The position numbers and the translations under genes are program-made. DNA of 64,000 bases from AC-32 sp963746155 (GTDB taxonomy: Bacteria > Actinomycetota > Thermoleophilia > Gaiellales > Gaiellaceae): positions 62,001 through 126,000 of the forward strand of contig CAVVAB010000010.1 of NCBI GenBank assembly GCA_963746155.1. The letters run 5' to 3'. The notes below the pieces were generated by a model that was not told the DNA's origin, did not search any database, and worked only from the letters and a program-made list of their open reading frames with translations. This document shows, piece after piece, positions 1-7,848 of this stretch (position 1 is the stretch's first letter; each line of letters opens with the position of its first letter).

Positions 1-3
1 CGC

Positions 4-705
4 GTGCCGGTTCGCATCCAGTTCGTCGACTGCCGCTGGGAACTCGGCAACCCGGAGCGCGGGCGAGAGGTCTACCTTGCCGGACACCTTCCCGGGGCGT
101 CGTTTCTCGACGTCGACGAGGATCTGGCCGCGCCGCCCGGGCCTGCCGGGCGTCATCCACTGCCGGGCGCGGAGGCTTTCGCCGCGGCAGCATCGCGCGC
201 AGGGATCGGCGAGGGCGTCTTCGTCGTCGCGTACGGGAACATGGGCGGGGCCGAGCGGCTCTGGTGGCTGCTGCGCCACTTCGGCCACGACGACTGCGCG
301 GTGCTCGAGCTCGAGGGCTGGCTCGGTCCGCTTAGCGCCGGAGAGGAGGAGGTCGAGCCGGCCGTGTTCGAGCCGAGGCCACGCGGCGGCGACATGATCG
401 GCGCGGACGAGCTGGCCTCGCGCCTCGAAGAGCTCGTGGTCGTCGACGCGCGGCTCTCGGAGCGGTACCGCGGCGAGGCGAACCCGGTCGACAAGGTACC
501 CGGCCGGATTCCGGGAGCCGTGAACGCGCCCTGGAACGAGCCGCTCCCCGAGCTGCCGCCGGGCGAGCTCGTGGCCTACTGCGGCTCGGGCGTCACCGCC
601 TGCGTCACGCTCCACCGCCTCGCGCTCGAGGGACGCGAGGGCAAGCTCTATCCCGGCTCGTGGAGCGAGTGGGAGCAGCTCGGCCTGCCGGTCGAGCGCG
701 GCTAG
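4..705 (+). CDS. Rhodanese-type sulfurtransferase (thiosulfate/3-mercaptopyruvate class)
   Basis: Tandem rhodanese protein of 233 residues. The C-terminal domain carries the active-site loop CGSGVTA, with the persulfide-forming Cys at about residue 193, followed by a YPGSWSEW segment typical of the 3-mercaptopyruvate/thiosulfate sulfurtransferase family. The N-terminal domain (about 5–125) keeps the DCRWELG and GHLPGASFLD elements but lacks a catalytic Cys at the equivalent loop, as usual for the regulatory half. Such enzymes move sulfane sulfur to thiol or cyanide acceptors in the cytoplasm. The protein is shorter than the usual 270–290 residues. The GTG at 4 is the first possible start, and the frame is open to the window edge, so the true start could lie upstream. 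TST versus MST specificity cannot be decided from sequence. Confidence 0.85.
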   Translation: MPVRIQFVDCRWELGNPERGREVYLAGHLPGASFLDVDEDLAAPPGPAGRHPLPGAEAFAAAASRAGIGEGVFVVAYGNMGGAERLWWLLRHFGHDDCAVLELEGWLGPLSAGEEEVEPAVFEPRPRGGDMIGADELASRLEELVVVDARLSERYRGEANPVDKVPGRIPGAVNAPWNEPLPELPPGELVAYCGSGVTACVTLHRLALEGREGKLYPGSWSEWEQLGLPVERG

Positions 706-724
706 GGATCCTTTCCGCCGCTTC

Positions 725-1426
725 TTAGGCGAGCGCGAACGTCACCGTGACCGCAGCCTGCACCTCCTGAGTGCCAGGCTCGACCGGCGTCGACGCCTCG
801 GCCCGCATCGCCATCGGGTACACGGGCTCGGCGGCCGAGCTGTCCTCGTGGATCCGCTGGACCTGGCCGAGCTCGGCGCCGGCTTCCTCGGCAAGCGACT
901 GCGCCTTCGCCTTTGCGTCGGCGAACGCGGAGCGCAGCGCCTGCCGGTAGAGCCCGGAGCGGTCGGAGCGCTCGAGCTGCGGCCCGGAGACCTGGTTTCC
1001 TCCCGCCGCGACGGCCGCATCGACCGCCTTCCCGGCACGTGTGATGTCCCGGACCGTGGCCGAGACCGAGCCGCTCGCCGTGAACCCTGAGCTCGCCCCC
1101 GAGTCGTCGCGCCTCGGGTACACGGAGACGTCCTGCGTCTGCAGATCGGCACGCTGGACGCCGGCGGCGACGAGCGCTGCGATCACTCGGCGCATGGCCT
1201 CGGCGTTCGCCGCGGATGCCGATCGTGCCGTCGCGCCCTCGGTCTCGACGCCGAACGAGAAGACGGCGGTGTCGGGGACGCCGCGCGCAGTTCCGCTGCC
1301 CGTGACGGTGATCGTGCGCGCGTCGCCGGAAGCAGCGCCGTGCGCGGCGGTCGGCCGGCCGATGCCCGCAAGCGCAACGGCCGTTGCAAGAAGCGCCGCC
1401 AGCGCGGCGATCGAAGCGATCTTCAT
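725..1426 (-). CDS. Secreted SIMPL-domain (DUF541) protein
   Basis: 233-residue exported protein. It has an N-terminal Lys, a hydrophobic Ala/Leu-rich signal segment (about 3–28), then a SIMPL/DUF541 domain starting at ITVTGSGTARGVPDTA and running to the C-terminus. The pattern of an N-terminal beta strand followed by a long helical stretch rich in Ala and an internal VSGPQ turn is typical of this family. Family members are periplasmic or cell-envelope proteins (for example E. coli YggE) linked to oxidative stress, but no enzymatic role is established. A GGGAGG ribosome site sits 5 nt upstream of the ATG on the minus strand. The gene converges on the sulfurtransferase with a 19-nt gap. Confidence 0.85.
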   Translation of the reverse strand: MKIASIAALAALLATAVALAGIGRPTAAHGAASGDARTITVTGSGTARGVPDTAVFSFGVETEGATARSASAANAEAMRRVIAALVAAGVQRADLQTQDVSVYPRRDDSGASSGFTASGSVSATVRDITRAGKAVDAAVAAGGNQVSGPQLERSDRSGLYRQALRSAFADAKAKAQSLAEEAGAELGQVQRIHEDSSAAEPVYPMAMRAEASTPVEPGTQEVQAAVTVTFALA

Positions 1427-1479
1427 CGTGTCCTCCCGGTTTGGCTACGGCTGAAGTACGCCGCCGGGAGGCGCTTGCG

Positions 1480-2004
1480 TCACGCAGTCGCGGTCGAGCG
1501 CGCGCCGAAGCCGTTCAGGTACGGCTCCCAGCCGTTCGGGATCCTCGGCGTCGCGAGGTGGATGAAGAGCACGGGCGCGGGCGGGCGCGGCTTGTTGCGC
1601 AGCGACATCGAGACCTCCTCGGGCAGCCGGTTTCCCTTGCGCATGTTGCAGGGCGCGCACGAGGTGACGACGTTCTCCCAGACCGACCCGCCGCCGCGGC
1701 TGCGGGGCACCACGTGGTCGAGCGTCAGCCGACCGCCCGTCGTCCCGCAGTACATGCAGCGCCACCCGTCACGGGCGAACAGCGCGCGGCGCGAGATCTT
1801 CCGCTGCAGCGTGCGCGGCACCCGCACGTAGGTGACGAGCCTGATCACGTGCGGCCTGGGATACGTGTCGGTCGCGGATCTGAGGGGGTCGTCGAGCTTC
1901 TCGACCACCTCGGCCTTGCCCTTGAACACGAGCACGTGGGCACGCCGAACGGTGGTGACGTTCAGTGGCTCGTAGCTCGCATTCAGCACAAGAACCTGCT
2001 GCAT
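1480..2004 (-). CDS. HNH endonuclease family protein
   Basis: 174 residues from the ATG at 2004. An N-terminal region beginning MQQVLVLNASYEPLN is typical of the actinobacterial chromosomal HNH family. The nuclease core at about 80–125 has a CxxC pair (C83/C86), the catalytic DH (D96–H97), a second CxxC (C116/C119) and the final Asn (N120), all expected for a zinc-stabilised beta-beta-alpha-metal fold. The in-frame upstream extension has no homology-like content and overlaps the neighbouring gene, so the ATG at 2004 was chosen. The family is widespread and single-copy in many bacteria, and its cellular substrate is unknown. No methylase or other restriction partner lies beside it. Confidence 0.88.
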   Translation of the reverse strand: MQQVLVLNASYEPLNVTTVRRAHVLVFKGKAEVVEKLDDPLRSATDTYPRPHVIRLVTYVRVPRTLQRKISRRALFARDGWRCMYCGTTGGRLTLDHVVPRSRGGGSVWENVVTSCAPCNMRKGNRLPEEVSMSLRNKPRPPAPVLFIHLATPRIPNGWEPYLNGFGARSTATA

Positions 2005-2039
2005 CCGCACGAATTTAGCAGCCAGGGTGTTTCGTGCCG

Positions 2040-2522
2040 TCAGCGCGACATGGCGCGCTCTACCGCCTCCGCTTCCTCGGGCGAGAGCGCAACGGACGGC
2101 GTGCCGCGGTCGAGCTCCTTCATGTAGATGCGCGCGTAGTCGCGGCCCTGGATCGCGCTGACGACGATTCCCGTGCGCTGCGAGTCGAGCACGGCCAGCG
2201 AGGCCGACTGCGACCCGCCGCTGGAACCGAACGCGTCGTAGCGGATGATCGACGTGTTGCGCACCGACTCGTCGATACGCCTGTCGACCCGCACGAGGCC
2301 CGCGGCGACCTCGTCGAGCGCGCGGTGCAGGTCGTCGATCCGTCCCTGGAGCGAGACCGCGAAGTCGACGAGGTCTCCCTTGCCGCCGCCGAGCAGGACG
2401 GACTGGCTCATGCGGAGCCTGCGGATCCGCAGCCAGAGCCAGATGCAGACGACCAGCGCGACCACGGCCACCGCGGCAGCGCCGATCGCAATCCACGCCG
2501 CGGTGTCCGACGACACGGTCAT
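2040..2522 (-). CDS. DUF4446 family membrane protein
   Basis: 160 residues with one N-terminal transmembrane helix (about 8–30, ending in an R-I-R-R-L-R stop) and a cytoplasmic region predicted to start with a coiled coil (about 45–85). The C-terminal half carries the segment VRYDAF-like IIRYDAFGSSGGSQSASLAV and RTGIVVSAIQGR typical of DUF4446. The function of the family is unknown. The gene follows the CARDB-like gene by only 5 nt and is probably co-transcribed with it. No catalytic residues can be assigned. Confidence 0.8.
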   Translation of the reverse strand: MTVSSDTAAWIAIGAAAVAVVALVVCIWLWLRIRRLRMSQSVLLGGGKGDLVDFAVSLQGRIDDLHRALDEVAAGLVRVDRRIDESVRNTSIIRYDAFGSSGGSQSASLAVLDSQRTGIVVSAIQGRDYARIYMKELDRGTPSVALSPEEAEAVERAMSR

Positions 2523-2527
2523 TCCAA

Positions 2528-3679
2528 CTACGCGATCGAGAAGATGACCGGGTAGTCGGCCGAGTTGTTGCTGGTGTTCGACTCGCCCGCGACCGGCGCC
2601 ACCTCGACCTTGAGCGTCGCCGGCGTGGAAACGTCAGTGATCGTTATGCCGCGGAAGGTGATGACCTTGGTCTCGCCGGGGTTCAGGAAGTCGATCGTCG
2701 CCTTCTTCGTGATGGTGCTCTTCGACAGCTCGATCCTGAGCGTGACCGGCACCGCGAGCACCTGCGCCGTGCCCGAGTTCTCGACCGTGACCTGGAAGGC
2801 CAGGTCGGTCGAGACGATGATGTCGTTGGTTGTAGAGGTGCTCAGCTCCTTGCCGGAGGGCAGCACCTTCGTCGAGACGAGTGACGTCCCGCGCAGGCCG
2901 CCGGTGGTGCTCGTGGCCGCGCCGCGGAGCTTCTCGAGGACGGGCGTCATCGCGCTCGTCGTCGCCAGCTCCGGGTTCTGCAGGAAGTTCGAGTCGGGTA
3001 CCAGCGGCCCGCCCTGGTCGTTCGTCCCGGTGATCCCCTGCAGCTTGAGCTCGGCCTGTGCAGGCGCACGGAAGGAGTCGTCCCAGATGACGTCGCTGGC
3101 GAGCGGGCGCTGCATCTGCGCCGCGAGCAGCGAGGCCGCGCGGCTGACGTTCTTCGTCGCGGCGGTCGCCGCAAGCGCGTTCGCGAGGCCGGTCAGCCCG
3201 CTCACGCGGTACTGCAGCGCCTGGATCACGGCGGAATGCTCGTCACGGAGCGGGCCGGGCGGCGTGATGTCCTGCGCGCGCTGGACGTCGAGCTGCTCGC
3301 GACGGGCGAGCCCGGAGATCTGCTGCTGGAGCTGCGCCCGCTTGACCCCCGGCGCGAGCAGGGCCTCGCTCAGCTGTTTGCCGATCTGCTCCGAGGAGTC
3401 CGCGACCTCGGAGACCTTCGACATGTAGCTCTTGTAGGTCTTCTCCTTGCCCGCCGCCTGGCAGCTCTTGATCCAGAAGACGAGCAGCACGATGATCAGG
3501 ATCGCGAAGGCGACGAGGCCGACGAGACGCAGCAGCGGGGTGAGGTTCTGCGGGGCGCTCGGCGGGCGGCGCCCACCGCGACCTCCGCGACGGGTCTCGG
3601 GCTCGGGCCGCGACGACTCCTGGGTCGGCGGCTCCTCTTCGAAGAAGTCGAACTCGATGTCGGGTTCGCGCTCGCTCAT
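2528..3679 (-). CDS. Membrane-anchored protein with extracytoplasmic CARDB-like domain
   Basis: 383 residues. Residues 1–45 are acidic then Arg/Pro rich and should be cytoplasmic. One transmembrane helix spans about 48–70. A helical region (about 75–200) follows, with repeated Gln/Arg/Glu. The C-terminal 100 residues (VENSGTAQVLAVPVTL through NPGETKVITF and SNTSNNSADY) match the pattern of a CARDB/Ig-like adhesion fold. The topology suggests a type II envelope protein with an outside beta-sandwich. Its role is unknown. It lies upstream of the DUF4446 gene and divergent from the Ser/Thr kinase, with a 103-bp intergenic region that probably holds both promoters. Confidence 0.7.
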   Translation of the reverse strand: MSEREPDIEFDFFEEEPPTQESSRPEPETRRGGRGGRRPPSAPQNLTPLLRLVGLVAFAILIIVLLVFWIKSCQAAGKEKTYKSYMSKVSEVADSSEQIGKQLSEALLAPGVKRAQLQQQISGLARREQLDVQRAQDITPPGPLRDEHSAVIQALQYRVSGLTGLANALAATAATKNVSRAASLLAAQMQRPLASDVIWDDSFRAPAQAELKLQGITGTNDQGGPLVPDSNFLQNPELATTSAMTPVLEKLRGAATSTTGGLRGTSLVSTKVLPSGKELSTSTTNDIIVSTDLAFQVTVENSGTAQVLAVPVTLRIELSKSTITKKATIDFLNPGETKVITFRGITITDVSTPATLKVEVAPVAGESNTSNNSADYPVIFSIA

Positions 3680-3782
3680 AGCCTGAAATTGCAGGAAAAA
3701 GCCGGCTCACTCTATCTCGTTCCCCGGCCGACTCGTCCATTCCCGCCGATCGGAAGCGGAGGATTCGCGCCGGCTGCGCGAA

Positions 3783-5396
3783 ATGTCATGGGTCGTGGCC
3801 GAGGCGGCACTTGCCCTTTCCCCAAGCGAGCTCGTGGCCGAGCACTATCGGCCCCTGCGCCCGCTCGGCAGCGGCGGTTCCGGGTCGGTCTGGCTCGCGC
3901 GCGACGAGCGGACCGGCCTCGACGTCGCGCTGAAGATCATCCCGCGCGAGGGCAAGGCTGCAACGCGCGCCGAGCGGGAGGCGCTCGCGGCGGCACGATT
4001 GCGGCACGAGCGCTGCCTGCGCGCCTACGCGCTGGAGCGCGACTCCCGCAACGTCTACATCGCCTACGAGTACGTTCCGGGCCAGACGATGCGGCAGGCC
4101 CTCCGCGCCGGCGAGCTCGACGATCGCGCGACGGTCGAGGCGGCGGCGCAGGTGCTCGAGGCGCTCGCGCACGCGCACGGGCGTGGAATCGTCCACCGCG
4201 ACGTCAAGCCGTCGAACGTCCTCGTCGCCGAGGGCGAGGAGCTCTCCGTGCGCCTGCTCGACTTCGGGCTCGCCCAGCTCGCGGAGGAGGAGGCGTTGAC
4301 GGCCACGGGCGACGTCCCCGGAACGCTCGCCTACGTCCCGCCCGAGCGGCTCAAGGGCGATTCGGGCGATCCCTCGGCGGACGTGTGGGCGGTCGGCGTC
4401 ATGCTCTGGGAGGGCCTCGCGGGCTGGCATCCGTTCTGGAACGGCTCGGTGCTCGAGACCGCGCGCCGGATCGAGACGGGCGCGGCGCCGCTCGAGCAGG
4501 TTCGTCCGGACCTGCCGCGGCCCCTCTGCGCTCTCGTCAACCGGATGCTCGATCTCGACGCGACCGCACGACCCGCGGCGAGCCGGCTCGCACACGAGCT
4601 GCGCGACGCGTTCGCGGAGCGCATCCAGCGCCGCTCGGGCGGACGGGACGTCTCCGCCGCCCGTGTCGCTCGCCAGCTTGCGGCTCCGGCCGCGGCGGGC
4701 GTCTTCGCAGGCTGGACCGCCGCGACCGTCCCGTTCTTCGCGACCTCGTCCGCCCCGCTGATCGGCCTGCTCGCGTTCGCGCTGACGCTCTACCGGCCGA
4801 GGCTCGGCCTCGCGTTCACGCTCGCCGTGCCGATCCTCCCGCTCGGGAACATCTCCTCGGGGCTCGCGCTCGCCTACGCGGGGCTTGCGTGCGTCTGGCT
4901 CGCGCTCTCGTGGAACGCTCCCCGTGACGGCCTGGTCCTCGCGCTCGGTCCCTTGCTCGCGCCGATCGCGGCGCTCGGCCTGCTCCCGCTGGCCGCGCAG
5001 GGAGTGCGGAGCCCGTACCGCCGCGCGCTCCAGGTCGGCGCCGCGGTGCTGCTGGCCGCGATCGTCGCGGGCCTCCGACATGCGTCGCTCCCGCTCACCG
5101 GCGCCGCGCCGCCGAAAGGCCTCGGGATCGCAGGTAGCGAGGATCCGCTCGCCGTCGCGGTCGCGTTCTGGCGGACGCTCCTCGACCACCCGGCGCTCCT
5201 CCTCGAGGCCGTGGCGCTGGCGGCCGTCGCCGTCGCGCTTCCCTTCGCGCGCGACCGCGGGCTCTGGTGGATCGCGGGCTTCGGCGCGGCGTTCATCGTG
5301 CTGACGGTGACGCCCGCACCGACAGTGGCGGCGATTCCGCTTATCCTCGGGGCCTGGACGACCTGCATCGTCATGGCCGTGAAGGCCCGGAGCTAG
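3783..5396 (+). CDS. Ser/Thr protein kinase with polytopic membrane C-terminus
   Basis: 537 residues. The kinase domain spans about 20–285: the Gly loop GSGGSG (29–34), Lys51, the catalytic HRDVKPSN (138–145), DFG (160–162), and the APE-like segment VPPERL. All residues needed for phosphotransfer are present. After a short Arg-rich linker the C-terminal 240 residues are almost wholly hydrophobic, with about seven or eight membrane helices and no PASTA or other ectodomain. Membrane-embedded Hanks-type kinases are known, but this multi-span tail is unlike the single-span PknB type. The gene directly precedes the fha/pknB cluster (27-nt gap), which suggests a role in the same phosphosignalling network. 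The substrate is unknown. Confidence 0.85.
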   Translation: MSWVVAEAALALSPSELVAEHYRPLRPLGSGGSGSVWLARDERTGLDVALKIIPREGKAATRAEREALAAARLRHERCLRAYALERDSRNVYIAYEYVPGQTMRQALRAGELDDRATVEAAAQVLEALAHAHGRGIVHRDVKPSNVLVAEGEELSVRLLDFGLAQLAEEEALTATGDVPGTLAYVPPERLKGDSGDPSADVWAVGVMLWEGLAGWHPFWNGSVLETARRIETGAAPLEQVRPDLPRPLCALVNRMLDLDATARPAASRLAHELRDAFAERIQRRSGGRDVSAARVARQLAAPAAAGVFAGWTAATVPFFATSSAPLIGLLAFALTLYRPRLGLAFTLAVPILPLGNISSGLALAYAGLACVWLALSWNAPRDGLVLALGPLLAPIAALGLLPLAAQGVRSPYRRALQVGAAVLLAAIVAGLRHASLPLTGAAPPKGLGIAGSEDPLAVAVAFWRTLLDHPALLLEAVALAAVAVALPFARDRGLWWIAGFGAAFIVLTVTPAPTVAAIPLILGAWTTCIVMAVKARS

Positions 5397-5423
5397 AGTT
5401 CAACCCGGGTAGAACCCGGCCGG

Positions 5424-6188
5424 ATGAGCGTTCTCAGGAACATCGAGCAAAGGATCGAAGGCCTCTTCGAGGGCGTCTTCGGACGTGCGTTCCGCACGCA
5501 CGTGCAGCCGGTCGAGCTCGCGCGCAAGCTCGTCAAGGAGATGGAGGACCACCGCGTCGTCTCGGTCTCGCGCATCTACGCGCCCAACGAGTACACGGTC
5601 TACCTCGCACCTTCCGACCACGAGCAGTTCACGAGCTACGAGGACTCGCTCCGCGGCGAGCTGCAGGAGTACATCACCGAGAACGCCAAGCGCGAGCGCT
5701 ACGAGCTGCTGTCTCCTCCGGAGGTCGTGTTCGAGACCGACGAGGACCTCGACATGGGCGAGTTCGGGATCGCGACGCGGATGGTCCAGGGCCCGACGCC
5801 TCAGCCCGGCGAGCCCGAGTCGCAGCCCGTGCCCGGCGCGACGATGGTCTACCGGCCGCCGGTCGAGACCGAGGCCGTCTCGGTCGAGGAGCTGGGCCTC
5901 GGCCGCGAGCTGGTCACGCTGACGGTGAACGGGACGAAGTACGAGCTGGAGAACGGCCGGGCGGTGATCGGCCGCTCGAAGGACTGCGACATCCAGCTCG
6001 CGGACGCGAATGTCTCTCGGCGCCACGCCGAGGTGCGCCTCGAAGGCGCTGCCTACTGGGCCGTCGACCTGAACTCGACCAACGGGATGGAGGTAAACGG
6101 GCGCCGTCTGAAGCGGGCCAAGCTCCGCCAGGGCGATCGCATCACGCTCGGCTCGAGCGAGCTCGTCTTCCGGCGCGACACGGAGTGA
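5424..6188 (+). CDS. fhaA: FhaA-type protein (DUF3662 plus FHA domain)
   Basis: 254 residues. The N-terminal DUF3662 domain (about 1–120, beginning MSVLRNIEQRIEGLFEGVFG) is followed by a Pro-rich linker and a C-terminal FHA domain (about 176–252). The FHA domain has the phospho-Thr reading elements IGRSKDCDIQL, VSRRHAEV and NSTNGMEVNG. In Mycobacterium, FhaA binds phosphorylated partners of PknB, including the MviN lipid-II flippase, at sites of wall growth. Here it heads the conserved signalling operon, with fhaB 4 nt downstream. The length is shorter than the mycobacterial protein because the linker is short. Confidence 0.92.
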   Translation: MSVLRNIEQRIEGLFEGVFGRAFRTHVQPVELARKLVKEMEDHRVVSVSRIYAPNEYTVYLAPSDHEQFTSYEDSLRGELQEYITENAKRERYELLSPPEVVFETDEDLDMGEFGIATRMVQGPTPQPGEPESQPVPGATMVYRPPVETEAVSVEELGLGRELVTLTVNGTKYELENGRAVIGRSKDCDIQLADANVSRRHAEVRLEGAAYWAVDLNSTNGMEVNGRRLKRAKLRQGDRITLGSSELVFRRDTE

Positions 6189-6192
6189 CGTC

Positions 6193-6676
6193 GTGACGCT
6201 CGCGTCGATCGCGGTCACGGAGGCGCTGCTCGTCCTCAAGATCCTCTTCCTCGTCCTCCTCTACCTGTTCATCTGGCGGATCGTGCGGACGGCCGCGAAG
6301 GACGTGAGCCTCCCGCAGGAGAGCTTCGTGCTCGCGCCGTCGGATGCCGCCGCGCTCCGAGAGGCCGCGGCGCTTAACGTTGGCCGCGTGATCGTGGTGA
6401 AGAGCCCGGCGCTGGCCGAGGGCGAGGAGTGGGAGCTCGACTCCGCGCCGCTCACGTTCGGGCGCAGCGCGCAGAACGACATCCTGCTCGAGCGCGACGA
6501 GTACGCGTCCTCGCGGCACGCGAAGATCGAGCCCAGGCGGGACGGCGTCTTCGTCTCGGACGTCGGCTCGACGAACGGCACGTACCTGAACGGCGTGCGC
6601 GTGACCGAGCCGACCGCGCTCGTCGCCCGGCGACGTCGTCCGGATCGGCGAGACCGAATTGCGGTATGAAGCATGA
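6193..6676 (+). CDS. fhaB: FhaB-type membrane-tethered FHA protein (one apparent +1 indel)
   Basis: An N-terminal transmembrane helix (about 9–29) is followed by an FHA domain with FGRSAQNDILL, SSRHAKI and STNGTYLNG. The reading frame breaks near 6626–6630. One extra base in the CCC run there makes the frame change. Dropping it continues the protein as GDVVRIGETELRYEA and ends at the TGA at 6674–6676, giving 160 residues. That end overlaps the next ATG by 4 nt (ATGA), exactly as at other junctions of this operon, which supports the correction. FhaB/FipA proteins are PknB substrates acting with FtsZ/FtsW-type division factors. Read as an overcall, not a pseudogene. Confidence 0.9.
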
Positions 6677-7848
6677 AAGTCGGTAGAAGCGCAGCGACGA
6701 CCGACCCGGGCCGCAGGCGGCGGCACAACGAGGACGCGTACGTCTGCGAGCCGCCGCTGTTCGCGGTCGCGGACGGGATCGGCGGCGCGCAGGCGGGCGA
6801 GGTCGCGTCCGGCCTCGCCGCGGCGGCTCTCCGTGACAACGCGGGAGCCGGCAGCGGCCGCGAGCGCGTCGAGGCGCTCGTCCAGGAGGCCAACCGCCGC
6901 GTCTATCTGCGCCAGACGCACGACGCGACGGTCTCGGGGATGGGCACGACGATGACCGCGGCCCTCGTCGAGGACGGCAAGGTCTGGATCGGGCACGTCG
7001 GCGACTCGCGCGCCTACCTCGTCCGCGACGGAGCGCTCGAGCAGCTCACCGACGACCACTCGCTGGTCGCCGAGCTCGTGCGCACCGGCAAGCTCTCGCC
7101 GGAAGAGGCCGACTCGCACCCGCAGCGCTCGGTGGTCACGCGCGCGCTCGGCACCGACCCGACCGTCGACGTGGACACGTTCTCGGTCGAGGCGAAAGCG
7201 AGCGACCTCTTCCTGCTCTGCTCGGACGGGCTGACGACGATGGTCACCGACGACAAGATCCTCGGCGAGATCGAGCGCAAGCGCGGCGATCTTCGCGCGG
7301 CGGCGAAGGGGCTCGTGCGCGCGGCCAACCGCGGCGGCGGCGAGGACAACATCACGGTGGTCTTCTTCGAGATCGAGGGCGGAGACGGCGACGAGGCCGG
7401 GCACACGCTCACCCTTCCGGCCCCACAGGAGCCGCTCGACGACGAGGAGGACACGCTCGACGAGCTCGGCGGCATCCCGGTCGTAGGAGACCAGCTCGAG
7501 GCCCGGAACGGCAGGCCGCCCGAGCCGGAGCCCGCTCCGCGCGCGGGCCGGGTGCTGCTCGCGACGCTCGCGGTCATCGCGGTCCTGCTCGCCTTCACGT
7601 TCGCCGTCTGGGGCCTCTGGCGCTCGCACTTCGTCGGCGCCGAGTCGAACGGCCACATCGCCGTCTACCAGGGCGTCCCCTGGAACGTGGCCGGCAACCT
7701 TCGCCTCTATCGGACGATCTACGTGAGCCCCGTGCTGACCGCGCAGCTGAGCCAGCCCGAGCGCCAGAAGCTGTTCGACCACAGCCTGCGCAGCAAGTCC
7801 TCGGCGCTGGCCGACGTGCACCACTACGAAGTGGAGATCGGCAGATGA
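6673..7848 (+). CDS. pstP: PP2C-family protein Ser/Thr phosphatase (PstP-like)
   Basis: 391 residues. The PP2C catalytic domain (about 1–235) has the metal-binding residues in HNEDAYV (about 18–24), ADGIGG (33–38), GDSRAYLVRDG, SDGLT and the C-terminal GGEDNITVV motif. An acidic linker follows, then one transmembrane helix at about 291–313 and an extracytoplasmic tail of about 75 residues. It should remove phosphate from PknB and the FHA proteins encoded beside it. The start ATG overlaps the corrected fhaB stop, and the stop overlaps the ftsW start (ATGA), indicating translational coupling. Confidence 0.93.
   Translation: MKVGRSAATTDPGRRRRHNEDAYVCEPPLFAVADGIGGAQAGEVASGLAAAALRDNAGAGSGRERVEALVQEANRRVYLRQTHDATVSGMGTTMTAALVEDGKVWIGHVGDSRAYLVRDGALEQLTDDHSLVAELVRTGKLSPEEADSHPQRSVVTRALGTDPTVDVDTFSVEAKASDLFLLCSDGLTTMVTDDKILGEIERKRGDLRAAAKGLVRAANRGGGEDNITVVFFEIEGGDGDEAGHTLTLPAPQEPLDDEEDTLDELGGIPVVGDQLEARNGRPPEPEPAPRAGRVLLATLAVIAVLLAFTFAVWGLWRSHFVGAESNGHIAVYQGVPWNVAGNLRLYRTIYVSPVLTAQLSQPERQKLFDHSLRSKSSALADVHHYEVEIGR

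Noticed and set aside
2005..2496. A 338-residue version of the HNH protein starting at 2496
   Set aside because: The extra N-terminal part lies antisense to nothing useful but overlaps the DUF4446 gene in another frame and has a low-complexity shadow composition. The ATG at 2004 gives the family N-terminus.
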